A stretch of DNA of 64,000 bases from the NCBI RefSeq assembly GCF_001425385.1, contig NZ_LMQO01000001.1:62001-126000 (forward strand), written 5' to 3'. Under the pieces are notes generated by a model that was not told the origin of the DNA, made no database searches, and saw nothing but the letters and a program-made list of their open reading frames with translations. This document shows, piece by piece, positions 9,248 through 18,831 of this stretch. Numbering within the stretch: the first letter of the stretch is position 1; every line of letters begins with the position of its first letter. The translations under genes and the position numbers were made by a program. This DNA comes from Sphingomonas sp. Leaf407. Its GTDB lineage: Bacteria > Pseudomonadota > Alphaproteobacteria > Sphingomonadales > Sphingomonadaceae.

Positions 9248-9471
9248 CGCCGCTGGGTAGGGAATCGAAACCGAACGCGAAACCCCGCATGGTGGCTGTC
9301 CTACAGCGGCGGCACCATGGCAGGATCGCCGGTGGCCCGACCGGCCCCGCTCCTTCTACCGTCCGTTTGTCCGAAAAACACTCGCCGCGATGCGCGGCCA
9401 TGGCGTTGCGCGTTGAGAAGCATTCGCAATGCCATGCGTCGTTAGTGTAAACTTTGTAAACTTTGGCGCGT

Positions 9472-9557
9472 CATGGGCAAAGCCCATGCCGTCGGTCGGC
9501 GCTGGGTGCGCCGCCGGCCGGACGCGCCTTGTGGCTCGGTGCAGCTTTCGCTGCACC
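9472..9557. other. three successive hairpins in the gap downstream of the M2 peptidase
   Basis: The 324-base gap 9248-9571 has no gene. It holds CATGGGC-aaa-GCCCATG (9472-9488), GGCGC-tgggt-GCGCC (9498-9512) and GGTGCAGC-tttc-GCTGCACC (9538-9557). They follow the leftward peptidase gene and could act as terminators or mRNA-end stabilisers, although no clear T-run follows. Two copies of TAAACTTTG/TAAACTTTGG (9448-9465) lie just beyond. Confidence 0.45.
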
Positions 9558-9571
9558 TTGCCCGGCGCGTC

Positions 9572-11389
9572 TTACCACCCCGTCGGCTTGCCCCGGTTCT
9601 GCTCGTCGAGCCACTTCTTGAGCGGCGCGAAATATTCGACCATCGCCTTGCCCGACATCGCCCGGGTGCCGGTGAACGCCTGCAACGCATCGGGCCACGG
9701 CTTCGACGCGCCCATCTCCAGCATCGCGTTCAGCCGCTGGCCCACCTGCTTATCGCCATAGAAGGAACAGCGGTGGAGCGGCCCCTTCCACCCGGCCTGA
9801 TCGCACGCCGCCTTGTAGAACTGGAACTGGAGGATCCGCGCGAGGAAATAGCGCATGTACGGCGTCGACGCCGGGATGTGGTACTTTGCCCCCGGATCGA
9901 ATTTGCTCGCGTCACGCGCCACCGGCGCCTTGATCCCCTGATATTCCAACCGCAGCGCATCCCACGCCTTCTGGTAATCACCCGGCGCGATCTCGCCCGA
10001 GAACACGCCCCAGCGCCACTTGTCCATCAACAGGCCGAAGGGCAGGAACGCGACCTTGTCCATCGCCTGCCGCAGCAGCAGGCCGATGTCCTTGTCCGGC
10101 CCCGGCACCTTCGCCCGGTCGAGCAGGCCGATGCTCACCAGATAATCGGGCGTGATCGACAGCGCGACGAAATCGCCGATCGCCTCGTGGAATCCGTCGT
10201 TCGCACCGTTCAGGTAGAGATACGGCTGGTTCTTGTACGCGCGCTGATAGTAATTGTGGCCCAGCTCATGGTGGATCGTCACGAAGTCATCCGAATTGAT
10301 CTTCGTACACATCTTGATGCGAATATCGTCCTTGTTGTCGATGTCCCATGCCGATGCGTGGCAGATCACCTCGCGGTCGGCCGGCTTCACGATCTGCGAC
10401 CGCTCCCAGAAGGTCTGCGGCAACGGCTGGAAGCCCAGCGAGGAATAGAAGCCCTCACCGGTCCGTACCATTTTCACCGGGTCGTAGTTCTTGGCCTTGA
10501 GCAGATCGCCGATCTCATAGCCCAGGTCGCCTGATCCGGCGGGGGCGACGATGTCGTAGATGCCACCCCATTCCTGCGCCCACATATTGCCGAGCAGGTC
10601 GGCGCGGATCGGCCCGGTCCTGCCCTGCACCCCGTCGCCGTATTTCTCGTTCAGTTTCCACCGGACATAGGTGTGGAGCGACTGGTAGAGCGGCTCGACT
10701 TCCTTCCACAACTGGTCGGTCAGCTTGGCGAAATCGTCGGCGGGCATGTCGTATCCCGACCGCCACATCGCCCCGGTATCCCTGAACCCCAGTTCCTTCG
10801 ATCCGGCATTGGCGATGGTGACCAGCCGCTGATAGTCCTTGCGCATCGGCGCGCCGACATTGTCGTGCCAGCTTACCCACATCTCCTGTAACTTCGCCGG
10901 ATCGCGGGTGGTGCCCATCGCCGCCTCGATGTCCGATCCGTTGATCGGCTGGCCGCCCAGCGTCCCCTTGCCCTTGCCGTACGCCGACGACAGTTTTGTC
11001 GAGATGTTCGCCAGTTCGGTCGCCGCCCCCGGCGTGGTGGGGGCGGGCAGCACGATCGCCGAGCGCAGGATGCCGATCTTGCGCGCGGTGTCGGGGGACA
11101 ACCCCCGGATGCCGGCATAGCGCGCCGACTCCAGCGCATATTTCACCGCCATCTCGGTGCCGATCGCCCCCGATCGGGCCGCCAGCGCATCGGTATCGTC
11201 GGTGATATAGGTCGCGTTGACCCATGCGATCCGCTGGGCATCGATCGAATAGTCGAACATCGCCTTTTCGGTGGAGGCAACGAACCGGTCAGCATCGGCC
11301 GCAGTCGGTGGCGTGGCGGGGGCCTGCTGCGCCAGTGCCGGGGTGGCGAGCGTCAGGGCGATGGCGGAAACGGCGGTACGCAGGGTCAA
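9572..11389 (-). CDS. M2 (angiotensin-converting-enzyme-like) zinc metallopeptidase, secreted
   Basis: A peptidyl-dipeptidase of family M2. The zinc site TIHHELGHNYY (HExxH) lies near residue 370, followed about 24 residues later by the third ligand Glu in GFHEAIGDFVALS. Phrases such as RSGYDMPADDF and AWDIDNKDDIRIKMCTKI are typical of bacterial ACE homologues. I prefer the TTG at 11389, which gives a clean signal peptide LTLRTAVSAIALTLATPALAQ-like with GAGGA upstream. The frame is open to an ATG at 11473, but the extra 28 residues would bury the signal. It probably acts in the periplasm on peptides and is transcribed alone. Confidence 0.9.
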   Translation of the reverse strand: MTLRTAVSAIALTLATPALAQQAPATPPTAADADRFVASTEKAMFDYSIDAQRIAWVNATYITDDTDALAARSGAIGTEMAVKYALESARYAGIRGLSPDTARKIGILRSAIVLPAPTTPGAATELANISTKLSSAYGKGKGTLGGQPINGSDIEAAMGTTRDPAKLQEMWVSWHDNVGAPMRKDYQRLVTIANAGSKELGFRDTGAMWRSGYDMPADDFAKLTDQLWKEVEPLYQSLHTYVRWKLNEKYGDGVQGRTGPIRADLLGNMWAQEWGGIYDIVAPAGSGDLGYEIGDLLKAKNYDPVKMVRTGEGFYSSLGFQPLPQTFWERSQIVKPADREVICHASAWDIDNKDDIRIKMCTKINSDDFVTIHHELGHNYYQRAYKNQPYLYLNGANDGFHEAIGDFVALSITPDYLVSIGLLDRAKVPGPDKDIGLLLRQAMDKVAFLPFGLLMDKWRWGVFSGEIAPGDYQKAWDALRLEYQGIKAPVARDASKFDPGAKYHIPASTPYMRYFLARILQFQFYKAACDQAGWKGPLHRCSFYGDKQVGQRLNAMLEMGASKPWPDALQAFTGTRAMSGKAMVEYFAPLKKWLDEQNRGKPTGW

Positions 11390-11488
11390 GGCGACAGGTC
11401 CTCGGAACGGAGAAGTATCGCGTGAAACTGCTCCCGCGCGGACGCGGCCGTCAAGGGCTGGATGGGCCATCAAGGAGATGTCGCGCTT

Positions 11489-11597
11489 CTCCCCTCCCTG
11501 ACAGGGAGGGGTCGGGGGTGGGTTGGCCGGTTATGGAAAGCGTACCTCCCCTCACGGGCGACCCCACCCCTGCCCCTCCCTTGTCAGGGAGGGGAGC
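11489..11597. repeat. palindromic intergenic repeat, family D
   Basis: The left arm CTCCCCTCCCTGACAGGGAG and the right arm CTTGTCAGGGAGGGGAGC pair, and a GGGGGTGGGTTGG / CCCCACCC inner part also pairs. This is the typical family D unit, also found at 50100-50210 and 51461-51569, with shorter pieces elsewhere. Confidence 0.8.
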
Positions 11598-11606
11598 AAT
11601 TCGGAC

Positions 11607-12272
11607 CTACCGCCGCGCCGCCAGCCAGATGACGTGCCGCGCGCCCTTCGTTCCCCGCGCCCGCACGACCTGCTCGTCGACCGCGTAGCCGCAATCCTTC
11701 AGCCGCTTCGTGAACGCCGCATCGGCATAGGCCGACCAGATCGCCAGCACCCCGCCGGCACGCAACCCTGCCCGCGCGATGCGCAGCCCCCGTTCCGAAT
11801 ACAGCTTGTCGTTGCCGGCATGGGTCAGGCCGTCGGGGCCGTTGTCGACGTCGAGCAGGATCGCATCCCACCCGCCGTTGCCGATGCCCAGTGCCACGTC
11901 GCCCAGCACGATCGACACCCGCGGATCGTCGAGGCACCCGTCGAAGATGTGCGCCAGCGGCCCGCGCGCCCATGTCACGATCTCGGGCACCAGTTCGGCG
12001 ACGACGATCTCGGCATCGGCCGGCAGGATGGCGAGCGCGCGGCGCAGCGTGAACCCCATGCCGAGGCCGCCGATCAGCACCCGCGCGCGCTTGCTCTGCG
12101 GAAGATGCGCGCAGCCCAGATCGGCCAGCGCCTCCTCCGACGCCGACATGCGGCTGCTCATCAACTCGTTGCGGTCGAGCACGATCATGAAGTCGTCGCC
12201 ACGCTGCACCAGCCGCAGTTCGACACCGTCGCCCGGCACCTTCGCGGTATCGATCAGGATGCGCGGGATCAT
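11607..12272 (-). CDS. spermidine-synthase-like SAM-fold protein
   Basis: A 221-residue Rossmann-fold protein related to polyamine synthases. It has the start [20 protein letters not shown] and the nucleotide-binding motif VLIGGLGMGFTLR. The acidic AELVPEIVTWA and ILLDVDNGPDGLTH follow. The usual polyamine-synthase N-terminal domain is reduced, so the real reaction is unclear. Homologues are often labelled spermidine synthase without proof. Its ATG overlaps the stop of the TerD/vWA gene (ATGA), making it the last gene of the ispH operon. The frame is open to 12308, but the overlap start fits the operon pattern. Confidence 0.8.
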   Translation of the reverse strand: MIPRILIDTAKVPGDGVELRLVQRGDDFMIVLDRNELMSSRMSASEEALADLGCAHLPQSKRARVLIGGLGMGFTLRRALAILPADAEIVVAELVPEIVTWARGPLAHIFDGCLDDPRVSIVLGDVALGIGNGGWDAILLDVDNGPDGLTHAGNDKLYSERGLRIARAGLRAGGVLAIWSAYADAAFTKRLKDCGYAVDEQVVRARGTKGARHVIWLAARR

Positions 12273-13483
12273 GCCAATACTCCTGCGGCACGCGCCGCTT
12301 TCAACCATGCCGGAAACTCGCCCAGCAGCCGCTGGTACAGTTCCTCGTCACCTATCTGCGCCAGATCATCGACCGCGAAGAAGCCGGCATTATCAACCAG
12401 CCGCCCGTCGATCGTGTCGAGATCGCGCAATATGCCATAGCCCGCGCGGCCGATCCCGACATATTGCCAGAAGATCGCCCGGTCCGATGTCCGGCGCAGC
12501 AGGTCCTTGATCGCCTCGGACTTGGACCCTGAAATGCCGCCGTCGGTCAGGAACAGGATCAGCAGCGGCTGCGTCCGCCGCGCCGGTTCGCGGGCGAGGA
12601 TCGCCTCCATCACCAAAGGTTCGTTGTTGCCCGCGCCGATCCCCGGACCGCCGGCGACCTTCGCACCGGGATAGGGCAGGGTGCGCGCGACGAAGCCCTC
12701 GACGTTGCCGGCATCCAGCGGATCGACCTGCCGGCATTTGGCGGCATAGAACCACGTATCGAGCCTGCCGTCGTCGTCCAGCCGCAGCGCCACCGGCACG
12801 ATCCGCTCGACCGTTTCCTGCACCGTGCCATCGGCGAACAGCCGCGCCATCGATCCGCTGGCGTCGATCACCAGCAACACCTCGGCGCGCACGCCGTCGA
12901 TGCCGAGCTTGGCGAGCGTGACGCCGACCTGCTGCTTGCGCAGGTCGACCTTCGACAGTGATACCGGCAGGGCAGGCGGCGGCGCATCCTCCGCCACCTC
13001 GCCGCCCAGATGCCGCACCAGCGCCGCCAGCCCCTCGGCGAACCCCTGCACCACCGCCGCCACGCGCCAGTCGCTACCGTGGCGATACAGGTCGAGCAGC
13101 GTCACCGCGCGCTCGTCGCTGAGGCCGGTCGCCTCGATCGTCACCGCATCGGCGACCCGTGCCGACAGTCGCGCACGACCGAGCGCCAGCGTATCATGCG
13201 CGGCGGTGATCGCGATCCGGGCGATCGACGCCGGCAGTGCGTCGAGCGCGATCGTCAGCACGCTCCGCCCGGCTTGCGGATCAATTCCGATCGCGCCCTC
13301 GGGACTGCGGCGGTTGCTGAACAGCACGACATAGCGGTCGTCGCCGATCCGGCCATCGGCGCCAAGACCGAAGGCGGCGATGTCGATGTCGCTTGGGCTA
13401 TGCTCGACGACGATCTCGATCGTCCGCTTCGCCGTCAGCGCGGCGATGGGCGCGCGCTCGCCGGGCACCATCGCGCGGGTCAT
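12269..13483 (-). CDS. TerD-like domain fused to a von Willebrand A domain (tellurium-resistance/stress family)
   Basis: A 404-residue protein with two parts. Residues about 20-190 resemble TerD/CABP calcium-binding folds: [20 protein letters not shown], then [13 protein letters not shown] and [17 protein letters not shown]. Residues about 215-400 are a vWA domain with an intact MIDAS start, [11 protein letters not shown] (DxSxS), and [15 protein letters not shown]. This matches the TerY/TerF-like stress proteins of ter systems, but no terB/terC or other ter partner is present nearby. The ATG at 13483 overlaps the rnhA stop. The reading frame continues upstream, but that part is an out-of-frame copy of rnhA DNA. 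Confidence 0.85.
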   Translation of the reverse strand: MTRAMVPGERAPIAALTAKRTIEIVVEHSPSDIDIAAFGLGADGRIGDDRYVVLFSNRRSPEGAIGIDPQAGRSVLTIALDALPASIARIAITAAHDTLALGRARLSARVADAVTIEATGLSDERAVTLLDLYRHGSDWRVAAVVQGFAEGLAALVRHLGGEVAEDAPPPALPVSLSKVDLRKQQVGVTLAKLGIDGVRAEVLLVIDASGSMARLFADGTVQETVERIVPVALRLDDDGRLDTWFYAAKCRQVDPLDAGNVEGFVARTLPYPGAKVAGGPGIGAGNNEPLVMEAILAREPARRTQPLLILFLTDGGISGSKSEAIKDLLRRTSDRAIFWQYVGIGRAGYGILRDLDTIDGRLVDNAGFFAVDDLAQIGDEELYQRLLGEFPAWLKAARAAGVLA

Positions 13484-13935
13484 CGCTGTGCCACCGCCGC
13501 GTCGCTCGCCAGCTTGTCGGCGCGCTCGTTGTCGGGGTGGCCGGCATGGCCCTTCACCCACGTCCATTCGATGCGATGCGGCTTGGCGGCGGCGAGCAGC
13601 GCCTGCCACAGCTCGGCGTTCTTGACCGGCTGCTTTGCGGCGGTCTTCCAGCCGTTCTTCTGCCAGCCCTTGATCCACTTGGTCAGGCCGTCCATCACAT
13701 AGCGGCTGTCGGTCGACAGGATCACCCGGCACGGGCGTTTCAGCGCGTTCAGCCCCTCGATCGCCGCCATCAACTCCATGCGGTTGTTGGTCGTGACCGA
13801 CTCCCCCCCCGACAATTCGCGCTCGCGCCCGTCGGCGGCACGCAGCACCGCGCCCCAGCCGCCGGGACCCGGATTGCCTTTGCACGCGCCATCGGTCGCG
13901 ATCTCGACGCGGGGGAGTTCGGCGGTTTCGCTCAT
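13480..13935 (-). CDS. rnhA: ribonuclease HI
   Basis: A 151-residue ribonuclease HI, which removes RNA from RNA:DNA hybrids. The four catalytic carboxylates are visible: Asp15 in [17 protein letters not shown], Glu54 in [12 protein letters not shown], Asp76 in STDSRYV, and the late Asp in [11 protein letters not shown] with the preceding catalytic-loop His. The basic handle ([18 protein letters not shown]) is also present. Length is normal. Both ends overlap neighbours by four bases: thrB upstream and the TerD/vWA gene downstream. It is therefore translated as part of the ispH-thrB-rnhA operon. Confidence 0.97.
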   Translation of the reverse strand: MSETAELPRVEIATDGACKGNPGPGGWGAVLRAADGRERELSGGESVTTNNRMELMAAIEGLNALKRPCRVILSTDSRYVMDGLTKWIKGWQKNGWKTAAKQPVKNAELWQALLAAAKPHRIEWTWVKGHAGHPDNERADKLASDAAVAQR

Positions 13936-14885
13936 GCAAAGGCCCGTGGGTTGGCTTCATACCATTCCAGCCGGCGCAGATAGGCCAGCGGGTCCTTGCG
14001 CGTCACCAGCGCATCGGGCGGCGTGTTGATCCAGTCCCATGCGCGGGTCAGCAGGAAACGCAGACAGGCCCCCCGCGCCAGCAGCGGCAGCGCGGCGACC
14101 TCCGCATCCGACAGGGCGGCGCGCGTCGCATAACCCGCCAGCAGCGCCCGCCCGACCGCCGGGTCGATCGGCGCTCCGGCCGCATCGAAGCTCCACGCCG
14201 AATGGGTGATCGCCACGTCATAGGCGCGGATGTCGGTACAGGCGAAATAGAAGTCGATCAGCCCCGTGATCCGGTCGCCGAGCATCAGCACATTGTCGGG
14301 GAACAGGTCGGCATGGATCGCCCCGGTCGGCAGTTCGCCCGGCCATGCCGCGATCACCGCGTCCAGCGCATCCCCGACCCGCCGGCGCAGCCCCGGCTGG
14401 ATAGTATCGAGCTGCTCGGCGCAGTCGGCGTACAGCCCGGGCCATGCCGCCACCCCCATCGAATTGGTCCGCACCGGTGCGAAATCGGTCAGGCCCGCGT
14501 GCAGCGCGCCCAGCGCCGCGCCCGCCGCATGCGCCTGTCCGGGCGTCGGATGGCTGAGCGAGACGCCGGACAGGAATTCGATCAGGCAGGCCGGGCGACC
14601 CTCCAGCGTCTGGATCACCTGTCCCGCGCGATCGGGCAGCGCGCGCGGCACCGGATTGCCGGCATCGGCCAGCGCGTCGGTCATCGCGAAGAAGAACGGC
14701 AGGTCGGCGAGGTCGACCCGCTTTTCGTACAGCGTCAGGATGAAGCGTCCGGTCGTGGTATCGACCAGATAGTTGCTGTTCTCCACCCCCTCGGCAATGC
14801 CCTTGGCCGATACCAGCTCGCCATGGTCATAGCCCGCCAGGAAGCGGCCGAGCGCCTCCGCCGACACCTGCGTATAGACGGCCAT
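13932..14885 (-). CDS. thrB: homoserine kinase, APH-fold type
   Basis: A 317-residue kinase that phosphorylates homoserine for threonine synthesis. It belongs to the aminoglycoside-phosphotransferase-fold type common in alphaproteobacteria, not the GHMP type. It opens with [20 protein letters not shown] and [15 protein letters not shown]. The catalytic loop [13 protein letters not shown] is near residue 190, and the metal-binding [11 protein letters not shown] follows. The start at 14885 overlaps the ispH stop by one base (TGATG), and its stop overlaps rnhA. The ispH-thrB-rnhA order is a recurring sphingomonad arrangement. Confidence 0.95.
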   Translation of the reverse strand: MAVYTQVSAEALGRFLAGYDHGELVSAKGIAEGVENSNYLVDTTTGRFILTLYEKRVDLADLPFFFAMTDALADAGNPVPRALPDRAGQVIQTLEGRPACLIEFLSGVSLSHPTPGQAHAAGAALGALHAGLTDFAPVRTNSMGVAAWPGLYADCAEQLDTIQPGLRRRVGDALDAVIAAWPGELPTGAIHADLFPDNVLMLGDRITGLIDFYFACTDIRAYDVAITHSAWSFDAAGAPIDPAVGRALLAGYATRAALSDAEVAALPLLARGACLRFLLTRAWDWINTPPDALVTRKDPLAYLRRLEWYEANPRAFA

Positions 14886-15838
14886 CAGGCGGCTTCGAGG
14901 CCACGCGGCAGTTTGAACGCGATCGTCTCGCGTGTCATCTCGACCTCGCGCTCGGTGACGTCATAGCGCTCGGCGATCCGGTCGACCACTTCGCGCACCA
15001 GCACCTCGGGCGCCGACGCACCGGCGGTGAGCCCAAGCGTGCCGACGCCGTCGAGCCACGCGAAGTCGAGTTCGGCCGCGCGCTGGATCAGCCGGGCACG
15101 GATGCCCTCGCGTTCGGCCACCTCGACCAGCCGGACCGAGTTGGACGAATTGGGCGCGCCGATCACCAGCATCATGTCGCAGCTCTGGGCGATCGCCTTG
15201 ACCGCCGCCTGCCGGTTGGAGGTGGCGTAGCAGATGTCGTCGGCCTTGGGCGCGACGATGCTCGGGAAGCGCGCGATCGTAGCCTCCACGATCGCGCGGG
15301 TGTCGTCGACCGACAGCGTCGTCTGCGTCAGGAAGGCGAGGTTGTCGGGATCGGCCGGGGTCAGCGTGGCGACATCCTCGACCGTTTCGATCAGCGTCAT
15401 CTGGCCTTCGGGGACCTGCCCGAACGTGCCGATCACTTCCGGGTGGCCGGCATGGCCGACGAACAGGATGTGGCGGCCCGACGCGACCAGCCGTTCGGCT
15501 TGCCGGTGGACCTTCGACACCAGCGGGCAGGTGGCGTCGAGATACTCTAGCCCGCGCTGACTCGCCGCGGCGGGCACCGACTTGGGCACGCCATGCGCCG
15601 AGAAGACGACCGGCACGCCATCGGGCACCTGATCCAGCTCCTCGACGAACACCGCGCCCTTGGCGCGCAGCGAATCGACGACGAACTTGTTGTGGACGAT
15701 CTCGTGCCGGACATAGACCGGCGCGCCGTGCTTCTGGATCGCCAGTTCGACGATCTGGATGGCGCGATCGACGCCGGCGCAGAAACCGCGCGGGGCCGCG
15801 ATCAGGAGTTCGATGACGGGGCGGGTGGGTTCGGTCAT
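14885..15838 (-). CDS. ispH: 4-hydroxy-3-methylbut-2-enyl diphosphate reductase
   Basis: The last enzyme of the MEP isoprenoid pathway, an iron-sulphur protein of 317 residues. The three cluster cysteines are visible in [13 protein letters not shown] (about residue 19), [12 protein letters not shown] (about 103) and [11 protein letters not shown] (about 198). [11 protein letters not shown] and the C-terminal [11 protein letters not shown] are also typical. I chose the ATG at 15838 ([19 protein letters not shown]); the frame is open to 15982 but lacks family similarity there. It is the first gene of the leftward operon, with its promoter in the 15839-16014 gap. Confidence 0.97.
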   Translation of the reverse strand: MTEPTRPVIELLIAAPRGFCAGVDRAIQIVELAIQKHGAPVYVRHEIVHNKFVVDSLRAKGAVFVEELDQVPDGVPVVFSAHGVPKSVPAAASQRGLEYLDATCPLVSKVHRQAERLVASGRHILFVGHAGHPEVIGTFGQVPEGQMTLIETVEDVATLTPADPDNLAFLTQTTLSVDDTRAIVEATIARFPSIVAPKADDICYATSNRQAAVKAIAQSCDMMLVIGAPNSSNSVRLVEVAEREGIRARLIQRAAELDFAWLDGVGTLGLTAGASAPEVLVREVVDRIAERYDVTEREVEMTRETIAFKLPRGLEAA

Positions 15839-16014
15839 GGCTCCAGCGCTTACAGCTTGTTTGGTGGCACGCCAAGTCGTGGCGGGCCGGGGCGAGCGGG
15901 CCGGTGCCGTCCCAAAACACGCGATTGCTTGCACGCGCGAAAGCCGGTTCCTATGAAGCGGGCCTGTCAGGAGGCGCGGCACCGCCGCACCCGTGCATAA
16001 GGTAGCCCGTTCCC

Positions 16015-16665
16015 GTGACCCTCCGCCATCCCGTCGCCATCGCCCTTTTCGCCACTCTTGCCCTTGCCGGCTGCAAGCGTTCGGGCGAGCTCGATACGTC
16101 GCAGGGCGTCGGCGTCTCGGCGGTCCGTTCGGCTTGCCCCGTGGCGGGCGTGCCGGCGGGGACCGGCGACATCACCCTGTTCGATCCGGCGACCAGCCGC
16201 GACGCCAGCGCGATCGACGTGGTGGCCACGCTCACCAACGTGCGCGCCAACTGCGTCGAGGGGGCCGACACCATCACCAGCACGCTGAGTTTCGACGTGC
16301 AGGCGCGCCGCACCCGCACCGACGCTGCGCGCACGGTGACGCTGCCGTATTTCGTCACCGTGCTGCGCGGCGGCAATCAGGTGGTGTCGAAGCGCCTGGG
16401 CCAGGTGACGCTGGCCTTCGCCGCCGGCGCGGCCCGCGCGCAGGCGCAGGGACAGGGCAGCGCGATCGTCGACCGCGCCGCCGCGACCTTGCCGCAGGCG
16501 ACCCGCGACCAGATCAACCGCCGCCGCCGTCCGGGGGATCAGGACGCGGCGGTCGATCCGCTGTCTGATCCGGCGGTCCGTCAGGCGGTGCTCGCCGCTA
16601 CGTTCGAGGCGATGGTCGGCTTCCAGCTCACCGACGATCAGTTGCGCTACAACGTCACGCGCTAA
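16015..16665 (+). CDS. hypothetical lipoprotein
   Basis: A 216-residue envelope protein starting at GTG 16015. The start [20 protein letters not shown] gives a lipoprotein signal with lipobox LAGC and Cys19. The mature part begins with a short polar linker, then a domain with [20 protein letters not shown] and repeated Thr/Val-rich strands, and a C-terminal helical [13 protein letters not shown] ending. I do not recognise a named family. It is divergent from ispH across 176 bases and is followed by a repeat and the glycine riboswitch, so it seems to be a single-gene unit. Confidence 0.8.
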   Translation: MTLRHPVAIALFATLALAGCKRSGELDTSQGVGVSAVRSACPVAGVPAGTGDITLFDPATSRDASAIDVVATLTNVRANCVEGADTITSTLSFDVQARRTRTDAARTVTLPYFVTVLRGGNQVVSKRLGQVTLAFAAGAARAQAQGQGSAIVDRAAATLPQATRDQINRRRRPGDQDAAVDPLSDPAVRQAVLAATFEAMVGFQLTDDQLRYNVTR

Positions 16666-16677
16666 ATTTCATCTCCC

Positions 16678-16772
16678 GTCACCCCGGCGCAGGCGGGGGT
16701 CCATGGACAGGTGACGTCGCGCTTCGATCGATACGGCCCGTGTCCGTGGATCCGGCTTTCGCCGGAATGACG
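16678..16772. repeat. palindromic intergenic repeat, family C
   Basis: The CGTCACCCCGGCGCAGGCGG left arm pairs imperfectly with GGATCCGGCTTTCGCCGGAA and TGACGG on the right. Related units lie at 18703-18799, 42902-42997 and 45548-45633. Confidence 0.75.
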
Positions 16773-16854
16773 GAGGATAAGGACCGCTTTCCCGATTGAC
16801 TAATTCGGGGTGCCAAGCCAGAGCTTGCCGCATCCAAGGCTTACAGCCGCTGCC

Positions 16855-17050
16855 ACGCGCGGGAGAGTGCGGACGTGTCCGCCGCCGAAGGAGCAACCGC
16901 CCCGGAATCTCTCAGGCAACAGGGACCGCGCGGGGTACAGGATACTCTGGAAAGCGTCACGACCCAAAGGGTCGGACCACCGAAGGGGTAAGCGTGCAGG
17001 GTCGGCATCCGGCCCCCATGCGAAAGCTCTCAGGTTCCGTGACAGAGGGG
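16855..17050 (+). promoter_or_regulatory. tandem glycine riboswitch upstream of gcvT
   Basis: Two glycine aptamers in series lie just before the glycine-cleavage genes. The first (about 16855-16940) has GGGAGAG, CGCCGAAGGAGCAA and the hallmark AATCTCTCAGGCAACAGGGACCG-type core (16910-16930). The second (about 16943-17050) has ACTCTGGAAAGCG, CACCGAAGGGGTAAG and the hallmark GCGAAAGCTCTCAGGTTCCG with a closing GACAGAGGG. Glycine binding normally turns these operons on. The 17050-17116 stretch before gcvT would hold the expression platform. The match to the family is very clear by eye. Confidence 0.95.
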
Positions 17051-17116
17051 GCGATGTTGGACAGGGCCGGCCGTGCCTTGTCGGGCATCGTTGGACCCAT
17101 CACGAAGGACGTGGCC

Positions 17117-18301
17117 ATGAGTGAACTGATCGTCGAACCCGCCCATGAACTGCGCGCCGATGGCACCGATCCGGTCGAGGATCTGCCGCCGCAGACGCTG
17201 CCGCTCGACGCATGGCACCGTGCGAAGGGCGGACGGATGGTCCCGTTCGCGGGCTATGTCATGCCGGTCCAGTATGATGGCATCATGGCCGAACATCTGT
17301 GGACCCGCAGTTCCGCCGGCCTGTTCGACGTTAGCCACATGGGTCAGTTGCTGATCCACGGGCAGGGCGCGACCGCCGCGCTGGAGGTGCTGCTGCCCGG
17401 CGATCTGGCGATCCTGAAGCCCGCGAAGATGCGCTATTCGCTGCTGCTCGCCGACAATGGCGGCATCCTCGACGATCTGATGGTCACGCGGCTGGGCGAA
17501 GCGCAGCCGTTCGGCGAGGCGGAGGGCGAGGCGTTCTACATGGTCGTCAACGGCGCGACCAAGTATGACGATATTGCGCATCTGCGCGAACACCTGTCCG
17601 ACGACATCACGCTCAACCACCTCGACGAGCGGGCCTTGCTGGCGGTGCAGGGGCCGCAGGCGGTCGACGCGCTCGACCGGATCGTGCCCGGCGTCGCCGC
17701 GCTGACGTTCATGACCGCCGGCGCGTTCGACTGGCAGGGGCATGCACTGTGGATCAGCCGCTCGGGCTATACCGGCGAGGACGGCTATGAAATCTCGCTG
17801 CCGGCCGACGCGGCGGAAGCCTTTGCCGATGCGATCACCGCCGAGCCGGAAGTGAAGCCGATCGGGCTTGGCGCGCGCGACTCGCTGCGCCTCGAAGCCG
17901 GGTTGCCGCTGTACGGCCACGACCTCGACCCCGAGACTACGCCGGTCGCCGCCGATCTGGGCTTCGCGCTGTCGAAGCGCCGCCGCGAGGAAGGCGGCTT
18001 CCCCGGTGCTGGGCGCATCCTCGCCGAGCGCGCCGAGGGGCCGGCCACGAAGCGCATCGGCCTGATCGTCGAGGGGCGGCAGCCGGTGCGTGAGGGTGCC
18101 GAGGTGATCGACCCGCAAGGCACCGTCGTCGGCCGCGTGACCTCGGGCGGGTTCGCGCCCAGCGTCCAGGCGCCGATCGCCATGGCCTATTGTCCGCCCG
18201 CGCTGGCGGAAAGCGGGGTCGTCACCCTGCGCCAGCGTGGCAAGCTGCATCAGGCGCGCGTCGTGCCGATGCCGTTCGTCCCCCATCGTTACGTCCGCTG
18301 A
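17117..18301 (+). CDS. gcvT: glycine cleavage system T protein (aminomethyltransferase)
   Basis: A 394-residue tetrahydrofolate-dependent aminomethyltransferase that takes the methylene group from the H-protein arm. Visible motifs are [20 protein letters not shown], the [12 protein letters not shown] box, the [16 protein letters not shown] segment and the [20 protein letters not shown] core near residue 250. The start at 17117 has AAGGA a good distance upstream and follows the glycine riboswitch. An in-frame ATG at 17054 would begin right at the end of the second aptamer and is less likely. First gene of gcvT-H-PA-PB. Confidence 0.96.
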   Translation: MSELIVEPAHELRADGTDPVEDLPPQTLPLDAWHRAKGGRMVPFAGYVMPVQYDGIMAEHLWTRSSAGLFDVSHMGQLLIHGQGATAALEVLLPGDLAILKPAKMRYSLLLADNGGILDDLMVTRLGEAQPFGEAEGEAFYMVVNGATKYDDIAHLREHLSDDITLNHLDERALLAVQGPQAVDALDRIVPGVAALTFMTAGAFDWQGHALWISRSGYTGEDGYEISLPADAAEAFADAITAEPEVKPIGLGARDSLRLEAGLPLYGHDLDPETTPVAADLGFALSKRRREEGGFPGAGRILAERAEGPATKRIGLIVEGRQPVREGAEVIDPQGTVVGRVTSGGFAPSVQAPIAMAYCPPALAESGVVTLRQRGKLHQARVVPMPFVPHRYVR

Positions 18302-18312
18302 AGGGAAACCCC

Positions 18313-18684
18313 ATGAGCCGTTTTTTCACCCAGGAACATGAATGGATCGAAGTCGACGGTGAAGTCGCGACGGTCGGCATCACCGAATACGCCGCCGGGC
18401 AGCTTGGCGACATCGTGTTCGTCGACGTGCCCGCCGAAGGCCGCCAGTTGACCAAGGGCGACGAAGCCGCCGTGGTCGAATCGGTCAAGGCCGCCTCCGA
18501 CGTCTATACCCCGGCGTCGGGCACCGTGCTGGAGGGCAATCCGCAACTGGTCGACAATCCGGCGCTGGTGAACGAGGACCCCGAAGGCGAAGGCTGGTTC
18601 TTCAAGCTGACGCTGCGCGACGATAGCGAGCTTGGCGAGCTGATGGATGAGGCGAAATACGCCGACTACATCGCCCGGCTGTAA
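18313..18684 (+). CDS. gcvH: glycine cleavage system H protein
   Basis: A 123-residue lipoyl carrier that shuttles the aminomethyl group between the P, T and L proteins. The lipoylated lysine is Lys59 in [34 protein letters not shown] is the conserved N-terminal motif. Length is normal. It lies 11 bases after gcvT with GGGAAA ahead of ATG 18313. A palindromic repeat separates it from gcvPA, so downstream expression may be modulated there. Confidence 0.98.
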   Translation: MSRFFTQEHEWIEVDGEVATVGITEYAAGQLGDIVFVDVPAEGRQLTKGDEAAVVESVKAASDVYTPASGTVLEGNPQLVDNPALVNEDPEGEGWFFKLTLRDDSELGELMDEAKYADYIARL

Positions 18685-18702
18685 CGACCACCGCCGAACC
18701 AC

Positions 18703-18799
18703 CGTCGTCCCGGCGAAGGCCGGGACCCATGGATACGGGCCGCTCCGGCTCTGTCGATGCCGCCCGTGTCCATGGATTCCGGCCTTCGCCGGAAGGACG
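18703..18799. repeat. palindromic repeat inside the gcv operon, family C
   Basis: CGTCGTCCCGGCGAAGGCCG on the left is complementary to CGGCCTTCGCCGGAAGGACG on the right. The middle has paired GGACCCATGG / CCATGGATTCC segments. It fills the 147-base gap between gcvH and gcvPA and would form a long RNA hairpin. Confidence 0.85.
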
Positions 18800-18831
18800 G
18801 ACCCGCTGGTTCGGCGCTTAGTAGGACCATC

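Noticed and set aside
12269..13960. A 563-codon open frame on the reverse strand across rnhA and the TerD/vWA gene.
   Set aside because: The N-terminal third is rnhA DNA read in another frame; the true gene starts at 13483 with an ATGA overlap.
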